Assembly (NCBI GenBank): GCA_014728045.1
Contig: WJMH01000010.1
Location: 62,001 to 126,000, forward strand
Direction: 5' to 3'
Length of the DNA stretch: 64,000 bases
DNA from: Candidatus Omnitrophota bacterium
GTDB lineage: Bacteria > Omnitrophota > Gorgyraeia > Tantalellales > Tantalellaceae
Shown: piece after piece, positions 26,504-34,762 of the stretch
Layout: every line of letters starts with the position of its first letter
Numbering within the stretch: position 1 is the first letter of the stretch
Made by a program: the position numbers and the translations under genes
The notes under the pieces: model-generated
What the model was told of the DNA's origin: nothing
Database searches by the model: none
Seen by the model: the letters and a program-made list of their open reading frames with translations, nothing else

Positions 26504-28402
26504 CTATACGTTTTGGCCGGTGTATATTTTCCTGATAAGCTCCTTTGCCGGCTTGTAATCCGCATCGGCCATAACCGCTTTCTTCAGCCAGTTCAAAGCA
26601 TCCTCATTCAGCCCACTTTTGTAAAATATATAACCCAGTTCATAGTAAGGCGCCGGTTCTGCCGGATATAATTTCACCACATCCAGATACACCATCGCCG
26701 CTTCCTGCAACTTTCCGAGACGGGTATATGCTCTGGCCAGGCTCATCTGTATCCGGTAATCATAAGGATAGGTGTCCCGTGCCATTTCAGCGACTCTAAG
26801 AGCTTTTTCCGGATCGCCTGACCTGGAAAAAGCCATGGTCAGGAACCTGATAGCTTCCGGATGCTTCGGGTTTATCTGGAGCGTCCGGCTGATATACTCC
26901 ATGCCCTCTTTTTCCCTGTTCTCGGCAAGAGAAGCTAAGGCAAGCCCGAAATAAGCGTTATCATAATCCGGATGCAGTTCAAGCGCTTTTCCGAAATCAG
27001 TTTCAGCTTCTTCGATCCGACCCGCCGCAAGGAAAAGTCTCCCCCGCAGATACCAGGCCCTGGCGTTTTCGAAGTGATCCTGAGTGATGTTTCTAATGGC
27101 ATCCAGGGACTTGATCTTCTTGCCGCTTTCAAGAAGAGAGACAGCTTTATAATGGAGCGCCGTAAGATCCCGCCCCGAACGGTCCAGAACCTGCTCGCTT
27201 AATGAGGCATCATCTATCCAGTAGCGGTTCTGCATGAGTGTTCTCGCGGGATAAAGAACAAAAACAGCATAAAGAAGCAGAAATATAAGTGTTTTTCCCA
27301 AAACCCTCGCCGAAGAATAAAGCCGTACGGCCACAGAGGAAATAAAAAGAAAAATACCGAAACCCGGGACGTACATCCAATGCTCGGCGTAAACATTAAA
27401 GGGGCCTGATGCTACTAGAAAAGGAATAAGCGCGATCACGGAAAAACCCGCAGAGAAAACCAGTATCCGCCGCCTGTCCCTCAGCAAAAGTAGCGCCGCG
27501 CTAGCGGCAGCCAGCAGTATAAGCGCCAGGGGCCAGTACTCACCAGCCCGTAAAAGTGAGCGCCTCATCCCCAGGGAATAAGGTATTATGCCCAGAACCA
27601 GAAGGTCCGCCCCTATCTTGAGCGCATTTAGTGCCCCCTCGGCGATATTTTCCCATCCGGTGAAGAGGAAACCATACCCCCCGCCCGAAACCGCACGGTG
27701 GATAAGGGCCCATGCGCCCATAACAGTGAAGTTAGGAACATGATATAAGGGGTTGAAGCCGTATTCTCTCCTGAAAAAGACCAGGTCCATGAATAAACAT
27801 AAGAAAGGGAACGCTAAAGCCGCTTCCTTGCTAAAGAACGACGCACACAGGAAAAACGCGGCGGCTACAAGATAGACATGATCTTTTCTACGTCTGAAAA
27901 CCGCAAATGACCACAGGGAAAGAAAACCGAAAAGAAAGAAAAGAAGGTCCGCCCTGCCCGAGATATATGAGACACTTCCCACCTGGAGGGGATTAACAGC
28001 GAAAATGAAACCGGTCAGCAGCGCTACCGGCCTTCTGCCGGTGAGGTTCTGCACAAGGCAGAATGCAACAAGGCTGTTGAGAAAATGCAGGATGATGTTG
28101 GTAACATGAAATACCGCCGGGTCCAGGCCTCCGATGCGGTAATCAAAAGCATAGCTGAGCATCTGCAAGGGCCTGTAGTAATTGGTGTAAGTGAAGCCGG
28201 AATTAACGATGTCCTGGCTGAACATCTGCATTGCCCACAACGGCGCCCTCAAAAGAGGGTTTCTCTCGATCAGGAATTCATCGTCCCAGACGAATCCAGC
28301 ATTAACAACGGCCGAATAACATACCAAGACCGCCGAAAAAAGGACAAGCCCTACAAGAATATTCTGCTGGATCCGTGGTGATAAATAATTTTTCGGATTC
28401 AT
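26504..28402 (-). CDS. TMTC-like multi-pass membrane glycosyltransferase with C-terminal TPR repeats
   Basis: 632 residues. About ten to eleven membrane helices (residues 15-400), then about six tetratricopeptide repeats (about 415-625). The first luminal/periplasmic loop has AGFVWDDEFLIERNPLLR with Asp40-Asp41, the acidic motif of GT-C transferases of the TMTC/PMT kind. VSYISGRADLL and YAEHWMYVPGFG are also typical of TMTC. Such enzymes transfer mannose or another sugar from a polyprenyl phosphate to protein. The gene starts 22 bp after a type IV pilin gene in the same transcript, suggesting pilin or periplasmic protein O-glycosylation. Substrate is inferred. Confidence 0.8.
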   Translation of the reverse strand: MNPKNYLSPRIQQNILVGLVLFSAVLVCYSAVVNAGFVWDDEFLIERNPLLRAPLWAMQMFSQDIVNSGFTYTNYYRPLQMLSYAFDYRIGGLDPAVFHVTNIILHFLNSLVAFCLVQNLTGRRPVALLTGFIFAVNPLQVGSVSYISGRADLLFFLFGFLSLWSFAVFRRRKDHVYLVAAAFFLCASFFSKEAALAFPFLCLFMDLVFFRREYGFNPLYHVPNFTVMGAWALIHRAVSGGGYGFLFTGWENIAEGALNALKIGADLLVLGIIPYSLGMRRSLLRAGEYWPLALILLAAASAALLLLRDRRRILVFSAGFSVIALIPFLVASGPFNVYAEHWMYVPGFGIFLFISSVAVRLYSSARVLGKTLIFLLLYAVFVLYPARTLMQNRYWIDDASLSEQVLDRSGRDLTALHYKAVSLLESGKKIKSLDAIRNITQDHFENARAWYLRGRLFLAAGRIEEAETDFGKALELHPDYDNAYFGLALASLAENREKEGMEYISRTLQINPKHPEAIRFLTMAFSRSGDPEKALRVAEMARDTYPYDYRIQMSLARAYTRLGKLQEAAMVYLDVVKLYPAEPAPYYELGYIFYKSGLNEDALNWLKKAVMADADYKPAKELIRKIYTGQNV

Positions 28403-28424
28403 CTCGGATACACCTTTTCTCCGC

Positions 28425-28775
28425 TTAGGAAGTGATCTCGTGACCCTCTATAGTACATGTAGGATCTGTGTCCACCCGGTTAATTGAATAAGTCCCTCCC
28501 AGGGGACAAACAGGGGTTTTTTTCAGATAATCGGGGACAAGGTCAGACCAGCTTGGGGTATCCGCGCTGCCACCACCCTCCCAAACTGCCCATATCTCCT
28601 TGCTTTCACCGATCTTCTTTAGATTCGATATACAGATATTCTTTCCCGCGGTGGTCCTGGCCTTGATGAACTGCGGAAAAGCCACCGCGGATATAAGACC
28701 TATGACCGCTATCACGATCAGTATCTCCACTAGAGTAAAGCCCCTAGTTCCTGTTACCTTACCTGAAGTAAACAT
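28425..28775 (-). CDS. Type IV pilin (second, minor-type)
   Basis: 116 residues. Leader MFTSGKVTGTRG with cleavage before FTLVEILIV; Glu5 is conserved; the helix is followed by a compact domain with three Cys (one in the helix region, two near CPLGGTYSINRVDTDPTC). The layout matches the major pilin at 29002-29355 (same CP-GGTYSIN and DPTC/NPTC pattern), so they are paralogues. The helix has Pro in AVAFPQF as in type IVa/GspG pilins. GAGG precedes the ATG. It has its own promoter and is followed by the TMTC gene. Confidence 0.92.
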   Translation of the reverse strand: MFTSGKVTGTRGFTLVEILIVIAVIGLISAVAFPQFIKARTTAGKNICISNLKKIGESKEIWAVWEGGGSADTPSWSDLVPDYLKKTPVCPLGGTYSINRVDTDPTCTIEGHEITS

Positions 28776-28814
28776 GTTAAAACCTCATATAACTGAAGTG
28801 ATATACTTAGATAG

Positions 28815-28842
28815 AGTATACCTTCATAGTTATAAATTACAA
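28815..28842 (-). promoter_or_regulatory. Promoter for the second pilin and TMTC gene
   Basis: Minus strand: TTGTAA, 16-nt spacer, TATACT. The spacer end and -10 box share TATGAAGG-TATACT with the major pilin promoter, implying common control. Confidence 0.55.
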
Positions 28843-28935
28843 AATCTTTCAAAAATATAAATTAGCCGAAAGCTTATCTTGCAAAAGTGAGACCGGGCAA
28901 GGCATATGCCCATTAACGCGGTGCGCACGTGTTTC

Positions 28936-28974
28936 AAAAAGCAAAGGGGCAACCATGCTTTGGCTGCCCCTTTG
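28936..28974 (-). terminator. Rho-independent terminator of the major pilin gene
   Basis: Minus-strand arms CAAAGGGGCAGCC and GGTTGCCCCTTTG (13 bp, one G-T pair) with a 7-nt loop, followed by CTTTTT. It lies 27 bp after the pilin stop and should insulate the highly expressed pilin from the next pilin gene. Confidence 0.85.
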
Positions 28975-29001
28975 TTCTTCACGCTGTGTTGAACCTTAAG
29001 A

Positions 29002-29355
29002 TCAACTTGTAGTTGGTAAAGTATGTCCGTTTTCCGTACAAGTCGGGTTACTGGACACGTCGTTTATCGAATAAGTACCACCCGCAGGACATGAAGGCGT
29101 GGTCTTGATATAGTCACTCACAAGATTAGTCCACGTAGGAGTAGCCGTACTGCCGGCATTGCTGTCGAGCGCCCAAAGCGTTTTAGCGCCTTCTATCTGC
29201 TTCAGGTTGGCTATACAGGCATTCTTCTGTGCGTTCTCTCTCGCCTTCACGAAATTGGGGATGGCTACCGCCGCCAATAAACCTATTATTGCTACAACGA
29301 TCATGATTTCAACAAGCGTAAAACCACCTTTACCCATTAATCGTCTCAGCTTCAT
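29002..29355 (-). CDS. Major type IV pilin
   Basis: 117 residues from the ATG, which has a near-perfect AAGGAGGTGA eight bases upstream (a GTG three codons earlier is less likely). Prepilin peptidase site GKGG/FTLVEIMIV with Glu5 conserved; mature pilin about 106 residues. The globular part is small and Thr/Ser-rich with paired Cys (CPAGGTYSIN and NPTC), which resembles short GspG/pilin types from uncultured diderms. Strong promoter, 5'-terminal hairpin, optimal ribosome-binding site and dedicated terminator all indicate the major subunit. Confidence 0.93.
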   Translation of the reverse strand: MKLRRLMGKGGFTLVEIMIVVAIIGLLAAVAIPNFVKARENAQKNACIANLKQIEGAKTLWALDSNAGSTATPTWTNLVSDYIKTTPSCPAGGTYSINDVSSNPTCTENGHTLPTTS

Positions 29356-29386
29356 CGTTCTCACCTCCTTTCAAAGATCAGGTTTG

Positions 29387-29405
29387 AGAGGAGTATATCT
29401 CCTCT
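29387..29405 (-). promoter_or_regulatory. 5'-terminal hairpin on major pilin mRNA
   Basis: AGAGGAG-ATATA-CTCCTCT, a perfect 7-bp stem beginning at the predicted transcription start. Such 5' stems slow RNase E-type decay; stabilisation is inferred. The arms include GGAG/CTCC, so it might also sequester ribosome-binding sequences. Confidence 0.55.
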
Positions 29406-29411
29406 AGTATA

Positions 29412-29440
29412 AGTATACCCTTCATACTTACTGAAAGCAA
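29412..29440 (-). promoter_or_regulatory. Promoter of the major pilin gene
   Basis: Minus strand: TTGCTT, 17-nt spacer, TATACT, directly followed by a second TATACT. The spacer end reads TATGAAGGG, shared with the second pilin promoter. The rest of the 228-bp gap before the pilin ATG also holds a perfect TATAAT (near 29520) but no well-placed -35 box. Confidence 0.65.
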
Positions 29441-29583
29441 CCCCAGCAAGTTGTTTAAATATAAATATTTAGTTATACGAAAAATAGCTTTCCCGGCTTT
29501 TTAAAGAGCTTTATTATCCTATTCTAATTATACACTCTAATCATTAATATTGTGTTAAGGGACGGTTAAATCTCTATCAGCAA

Positions 29584-30801
29584 TCACATATTCACTATCT
29601 GCGAGATCTTGAATATAGGAAGGAACATACAGAAGACGATCCCGCCAATAACAATACCCAGAAAAGCTATTATTAATGGTTCGAGCAAACTGGTAAGACC
29701 GTCGACCGCGGTATCCACCTGCTCGTCATATGAATCGGCTATCTTGGTAAGCATCTTCTCCAGTTCGCCGCTTTTCTCGCCGACCGAGACCATTCTGGTC
29801 ACCATTGTGGGGAAAATGCCGCTTCTTTCCATGGGAGGAGCTATGTTCTCCCCTTCCCTGACGCTGTCCCTTACCTTGCCGACGGCATTCTCGACGACCA
29901 CGTTGCCTGAGGTTTCACCAACGATATCCAGAGCTCCGAGTATCGGAACGCCGCTCTTTAATAGCGTACTCAGTGTGCGGGTGAACTTACTAATAGCGAC
30001 CTGGCGGAAGAGACTCCCTATTATAGGAAGCCTGAGCTTCAGCTTGTCCATCAACATATGCCCCTTAGGCGTACTGAAATACCACTTGATGACAATGACC
30101 ACACTGACGACTATGATAAGAAAGAGCACTACATTGCCCCTTACAAAATCGCTCAGGTCTATAAGGAACTGTGTGGGACCGGGCAGTTCCGCGCCGAACC
30201 CGGCGAAGATATCCTTGAACACCGGGATCACCTTGAGTATCATGACAAGGGTTATGACGACCGCCATCAGAACGATGACCGCCGGATAGATGAGGGCGGA
30301 TTTTATCTTTTTCTGCAGGGCGTTCGTTTTTTCCATATATGTGGCTACCCTGTCAAGAACCACGTCGAGCATACCGCTGGTCTCCCCGGCCCGTATCATG
30401 CTCACTAAGAGCGGCGGAAAGACCCCGGGATGTTTTTTCATCGCGTCGGAAAGGCTAAGACCGGTATTCACCGAATCCCTTACCGCCCTGAGCGTTTGGC
30501 GAAAACCCTCGTTCTGGGACTGCTCTCCGAGAATATCTATGGCGGTAACGACCGGTATGCCCGACTCTATCAAAGTCGCCATCTGTCTGGCAAACCCGGC
30601 AAGTTCGTCCCCGGTGACCTTGACCCCCCTGCGGAAACTCAAGGAAAAGAATTTTGCCCTCTCTCTGAGGGGCTCAAGCTTGAGTATCAGAAACTCTTTC
30701 TTTCTCAATATACCAAGGGCCTGTTTTTTATCCGGAGCTTCAACATCTCCTTTTATCGTATGGCCCTCTTTATCTTTAGCTACATAGGCAAATTTCGGCA
30801 T
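29584..30801 (-). CDS. pilC: Type IV pilus inner-membrane platform protein PilC
   Basis: 405 residues, full length. Two GspF domains (about 70-195 and 275-400) with the repeated pattern FARQMATLIESGIP and FTRTLSTLLKSGVP, and three main hydrophobic segments, the last being PLIIAFLGIVIGGIVFCMFLPIF. PilC is turned by the PilB/PilT motors to insert or extract pilins. It follows the second pilB by 23 bp and ends the GGDEF-pilT-pilB operon. Confidence 0.95.
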   Translation of the reverse strand: MPKFAYVAKDKEGHTIKGDVEAPDKKQALGILRKKEFLILKLEPLRERAKFFSLSFRRGVKVTGDELAGFARQMATLIESGIPVVTAIDILGEQSQNEGFRQTLRAVRDSVNTGLSLSDAMKKHPGVFPPLLVSMIRAGETSGMLDVVLDRVATYMEKTNALQKKIKSALIYPAVIVLMAVVITLVMILKVIPVFKDIFAGFGAELPGPTQFLIDLSDFVRGNVVLFLIIVVSVVIVIKWYFSTPKGHMLMDKLKLRLPIIGSLFRQVAISKFTRTLSTLLKSGVPILGALDIVGETSGNVVVENAVGKVRDSVREGENIAPPMERSGIFPTMVTRMVSVGEKSGELEKMLTKIADSYDEQVDTAVDGLTSLLEPLIIAFLGIVIGGIVFCMFLPIFKISQIVNM

Positions 30802-30824
30802 CTATATCCTTCCACCCACAGCGA

Positions 30825-32537
30825 TCATGTTATTCTCAATACCTCTTCAAGAGTGGTGTCGCCTCTTATGAACTTAATCATGGCGTTACCCCTTAAGGCC
30901 TTCACTCCCTTTGAACGCAAATGCTCCTTTATTTCCTCTTCGGAGCGCTTCTTGTGTATCATATCCCGTATGGTATCATCTACAAGAACAGTTTCAAGGG
31001 TACCCATACGGCCCCTGTATCCGGTGTGGTTGCATTTGCCGCATCCCTTGCCCTTATAAAAAGTATCCACTTCCCTGGCCTCCGGATATTTCTCGCGAAT
31101 ATCCTCTATTACTTCCTTGGGAATGTCGGCGGCGACCTTGCAGTTGGGGCATATCCTCCTCATAAGCCTCTGAGCGCAGGTCATGATAAGGCTGGAAGAT
31201 ATGAGGAAGGGTTCCACCCCCATATTCTCAAGACGAGTTATCGCTCCCACCGCGTCGTTGGTATGTAGTGTGCTGAAAACCAGCTGCCCTGTCAGGGAAG
31301 CTTTTATGGCGATATCCGCCGTTTCAAAATCCCTTATCTCACCGACCATGATGACATCCGGACTCTGCCTGAGCATGGATCTCAGGCCTGTGGCGAAATC
31401 AAGCCCTATATCTTCGTGTGTCGCCATCTGCGTAAGTCCCTGCACCTGATATTCGACGGGGTCCTCTATGGTTACGATGTTGCGTTCGGGAACGTTCAAT
31501 TCATTAAGTATCGAATAAAGCGTCGTGGACTTACCGCTTCCGGTGGGACCGGTAACGAGTATTATACCGAAGGGGCGGGATATCGCTTCCTTGAAATCCG
31601 CAAGGGGGCCGGGCAAAAAGCCAAGGGTATCAAGCCCCAGCGAAAGGTTGCTCTTGTCAAGCGCCCTCAGGACGATCTTATTGCCGCTTGTCAGGGGAAG
31701 AACGGAAACCCGGAAGTCTATTTCCTTCCCTTCAAGCTGTATCCTGAACCTGCCGTCCTGTGGCACCCTGGTCTCGGTTATATCCATTTTGGACATTATC
31801 TTGAGACGCGCTATTATGGCATTCTGGTTCTTTTTGGGAAGATCGAACTCCTCGTGCAGCACCCCGTCTATGCGGTACCTTACCCGGAGGGACCTTTCGA
31901 GCGGTTCGATATGTATGTCACTCGCCCTTTTCTTGATGGCTTCACTGATAATAAGCCCCACTATCTTGACTATAGGGGCCGCCTCACTCTTTTTGGTGAT
32001 CTCCTGAACGTCAAAACTGTCGATATCCCCCACGAGCTCGACATCCGTCCCGGCTTCCTCTTCCTTGATTATCTCCGAGAAGTCCTCCTCGGCCTCTCCG
32101 TAATAAGATTTAAGCGCTTCTTGCAGGTCCTTTCTTGAAGCGAGTACTATCTCGACATCACATTTGGTAAGCACCTTTACGTCATCTATGGCAAGAATAT
32201 CCGTGGGATCAGAAACCGCCAGGGTGAGCTGTTTACCTATACGGGAGATCGGTATGAAACCGTGTCGCCTCATCACTTTTTCGGGGATAAGGCTCATCGA
32301 TTCCTTGTCCAGATTGACCCTGGACATATCGATAGACGGTATTCCCAGCGCTTGACTTAAAAGCGGCAGAAGATGGTCTTCATCGATGATCTCTCCGCTA
32401 ATGAGTTTCTTGACGATATCCCTTTCCCCTCCCTGACCGCTCTCTTTGATGAGCGAGTCAAGCTTCTTCTGTTCTATGAGACCGCTCTCCTTCAAAGCGT
32501 CGATTATTTTCTCGCGTATGGTTAGCTGTGCAGACAT
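30825..32537 (-). CDS. pilB: Type IV pilus assembly ATPase PilB (paralogue 2)
   Basis: 570 residues. N-terminal MshEN/T2SSE-N domain (about 1-150), then the hexameric ATPase core: Walker A GPTGSGKST, Asp box, GEIRDFETADIA (Walker B) and the His box LVFSTLHTND. A zinc site is formed by CPNC and, about 35 residues later, CGKC. All catalytic motifs are intact. It lies 21 bp after a second PilB of almost equal length. The pair could form a hetero-hexamer or serve different pilus types. Confidence 0.93.
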   Translation of the reverse strand: MSAQLTIREKIIDALKESGLIEQKKLDSLIKESGQGGERDIVKKLISGEIIDEDHLLPLLSQALGIPSIDMSRVNLDKESMSLIPEKVMRRHGFIPISRIGKQLTLAVSDPTDILAIDDVKVLTKCDVEIVLASRKDLQEALKSYYGEAEEDFSEIIKEEEAGTDVELVGDIDSFDVQEITKKSEAAPIVKIVGLIISEAIKKRASDIHIEPLERSLRVRYRIDGVLHEEFDLPKKNQNAIIARLKIMSKMDITETRVPQDGRFRIQLEGKEIDFRVSVLPLTSGNKIVLRALDKSNLSLGLDTLGFLPGPLADFKEAISRPFGIILVTGPTGSGKSTTLYSILNELNVPERNIVTIEDPVEYQVQGLTQMATHEDIGLDFATGLRSMLRQSPDVIMVGEIRDFETADIAIKASLTGQLVFSTLHTNDAVGAITRLENMGVEPFLISSSLIMTCAQRLMRRICPNCKVAADIPKEVIEDIREKYPEAREVDTFYKGKGCGKCNHTGYRGRMGTLETVLVDDTIRDMIHKKRSEEEIKEHLRSKGVKALRGNAMIKFIRGDTTLEEVLRIT

Positions 32538-32558
32538 CTGAATCCTTCTATTCCATAT

Positions 32559-34268
32559 TTAGACCGTAATACGCAGCACCTCTTCAAGGGAGGTCACTCC
32601 GTCAATAACATTCTCAACACCGTTACGGCGAAGCGTCGTCATGCCTTCTTTTACAGCGACCTTCTGTATCTCGAAGTCTTCCGCTTTTTTGAAGAGAAGG
32701 TCTTTGATAGCAGGTGATATCTCCATGCATTCGACTATACCGACCCTGCCCTTGTAGCCTGTGTTCGCGCACCACTTGCAGCCTTTGGGACGGTATATCT
32801 TCTTGACGGGTTTTCCGTCCTTGTCATAAAGGCCGTACTGCTCAATGATATCCTCGGAAGGAGCAAGTGATTCCTTGCACTCCGGGCACAACCTCCTCAG
32901 AAGCCTCTGAGCGGCTATCAATATGACCGAAGACGCTATGAGGAAGGGCTCAACCCCCATGTTCACAAGCCTTACGACACTGCCGGCGGCGGTATTGGTA
33001 TGTACCGTGCTCAACACAAGGTGTCCGGTCAAAGCGGATTTAATAGCGGTATCCACCGTCTCAAAATCCCTGATCTCACCGACCATTATGACATCGGGGT
33101 CCTGTCTCAGTATCGAACGCAGGCATCCCGCAAATGTAAGTCCTACATCCTCGTTAACGGATACCTGATTGATGCCGTGCAATTCATATTCCACCGGATC
33201 CTCCACCGTCACCAGATTGCTTCCGGGTGAATCCACGTGCTTCAATATGGAATATAGCGTTGTTGTCTTCCCGCAACCGGTGGGTCCGCATACGAGTATC
33301 ATCCCGTGAGGCTGTTCACTGGCATGGCGTATCTTTTCCCTGTCCCTCTTCTTGAACCCGAGCCTGTCGATGTCGATCATCGCCTGTTCCTTGTCGAGTA
33401 TCCTGAGGGCGGCTTTTTCCCCGATACTGGAAGGTATTATGGATACCCTGAAATCTATGCGCCGGTCTTCTATCTTTAGCTTGAACCTGCCGTCCTGGGG
33501 CATCCTACGTTCGGCGATGTTCAGGTTGGACATGACCTTGATGCGTGATATCAGAGCGCTGTGGAATTTCTTGGGAGCAAGCTGCGCCTCTCTCAATATC
33601 CCGTCCACGCGGTATCTGACCCTTGAATTGGCCTCCATCGGTTCAATGAGTATATCACTCGCCCGCTCCTTGATCGCCTGCGTCAGGATAAGGTTCGCCA
33701 GCTTGACGACCGGAGCATCTTCGGTTATCTGTAAAAGCTCTCCGGCAGAGACCTTCTCGCCTTCTTCTGAAACCATCTCCATCTTGGTGCTTTCTATATC
33801 TTCGACGATCTGGCTTATTTCTTCGTCGGCGGACACGCCGTAATACCTGTTAAGGGCTTCTTCCATGTCGCTGTCCTCGGCTATGACAGTGCTGATATCC
33901 AGATTGGTAATGGCCTTCACGTCATCAAGCGCAAAGATATTCAGCGGATCTACCATCGCGACTGTAAGGAGCTTACCCACTCTGGAAATCGGGAGCATCT
34001 TGTAGGAAAGTTGTATCTTTTTGGGAATGATCTTAAGGGTATCCTCGTTTATGCGCATCCTTGACAGGTTTATCAGGGGGAACCCCAGGCCTTCGCTCAG
34101 AGTGGTCAGAAGATCGTCCTTTGAGACAACGTTCATCTTGACAAGTATGTCGCTGAGGTTGCCGCCCTGTTCACTGGCGATCTTTTTCGCCTTATCAAGG
34201 TCCTCCTGGGCCACAAGACCTTTGGCGATCAACAGGTCATAAATCTTTTTGGTCAGAGATAAAGTCAT
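32559..34268 (-). CDS. pilB: Type IV pilus assembly ATPase PilB (paralogue 1)
   Basis: 569 residues. Same architecture as its neighbour: MshEN-type N-terminal domain (GLVAQEDLDKAKKIASEQGG and ILVKMNVVSKDDLLTTLSE), then Walker A GPTGCGKTT, GEIRDFETVDTA, and LVLSTVHTNT. The zinc site is CPEC followed by CKWC. Active-site residues are intact, but the Walker A Cys and linker sequences differ clearly from paralogue 2, so the duplication is not recent. It starts 11 bp after the stand-alone MshEN gene. Confidence 0.93.
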   Translation of the reverse strand: MTLSLTKKIYDLLIAKGLVAQEDLDKAKKIASEQGGNLSDILVKMNVVSKDDLLTTLSEGLGFPLINLSRMRINEDTLKIIPKKIQLSYKMLPISRVGKLLTVAMVDPLNIFALDDVKAITNLDISTVIAEDSDMEEALNRYYGVSADEEISQIVEDIESTKMEMVSEEGEKVSAGELLQITEDAPVVKLANLILTQAIKERASDILIEPMEANSRVRYRVDGILREAQLAPKKFHSALISRIKVMSNLNIAERRMPQDGRFKLKIEDRRIDFRVSIIPSSIGEKAALRILDKEQAMIDIDRLGFKKRDREKIRHASEQPHGMILVCGPTGCGKTTTLYSILKHVDSPGSNLVTVEDPVEYELHGINQVSVNEDVGLTFAGCLRSILRQDPDVIMVGEIRDFETVDTAIKSALTGHLVLSTVHTNTAAGSVVRLVNMGVEPFLIASSVILIAAQRLLRRLCPECKESLAPSEDIIEQYGLYDKDGKPVKKIYRPKGCKWCANTGYKGRVGIVECMEISPAIKDLLFKKAEDFEIQKVAVKEGMTTLRRNGVENVIDGVTSLEEVLRITV

Positions 34269-34279
34269 GTGCGAGCCTT

Positions 34280-34735
34280 TTAACCGGTCTCTTTCTTATA
34301 CAGCCTGTTAATGGCGTCGTGTATGGAAGTAACGGTACTTATGAACACCTGGACCCGCTTTTTGGTGATCATCTCTACGTCTTCAATGGCATTCTCATTA
34401 AGCGGGTTGGACATCGCGACCGTCAGCATATCCCCTACTATGTCTACGGGTACCAGGCTGTACTGTCTGGCAACGTTCTCGGGAACCATCTTAGCGGTCT
34501 CTTCCTGATCGAACTCATAGCACTCAAGAGGCAGGTAAGGAAAACCGTACTGCTCGGTAAGGGCCTGGACGATAGCTCTTTCGTTGACGTAACCGAGCTT
34601 TACGAGGATCTCGCCCAGAAGACCGCCTTCGCTCCTCTGGAAGTCCAGCGCCCTCTGGAGCTGTTCCTGCCCCAGGGCACCGCTTCGAACGAGTATCTCT
34701 CCAAGTTTTTCGCCAATGCGTTTCCTGGTCGCCAC
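34280..34735 (-). CDS. Stand-alone MshEN (T2SSE N-terminal) domain protein
   Basis: 151 residues comprising only the N-terminal domain normally attached to PilB/GspE. The two tandem segments RIGEKLGEILVRSGALGQEQL and LLGEILVKLGYVNERAIVQAL fit the MshEN c-di-GMP-binding pattern, followed by the PilB-like LTVAMSNPLNENAIEDVEMITK. There is no ATPase core and the ORF ends cleanly, so it is not a truncated pilB. It lies between pilT and pilB. It probably binds c-di-GMP or PilB and modulates the motor; ligand binding is inferred. Confidence 0.85.
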   Translation of the reverse strand: MATRKRIGEKLGEILVRSGALGQEQLQRALDFQRSEGGLLGEILVKLGYVNERAIVQALTEQYGFPYLPLECYEFDQEETAKMVPENVARQYSLVPVDIVGDMLTVAMSNPLNENAIEDVEMITKKRVQVFISTVTSIHDAINRLYKKETG

Positions 34736-34762
34736 TTGCGTCTCTTTCCGGTTTATTTATAT

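Noticed and set aside
28875-28935. Further palindromes near the pilin terminator (GGGCATATGCC and GTGCGCAC)
   Set aside because: Short, not aligned with a promoter or gene start, and no clear function.
34280-34735. Broken pilB fragment
   Set aside because: The frame is intact with its own start, ends cleanly after the MshEN domain, and a complete pilB follows, so it is a real stand-alone domain gene.
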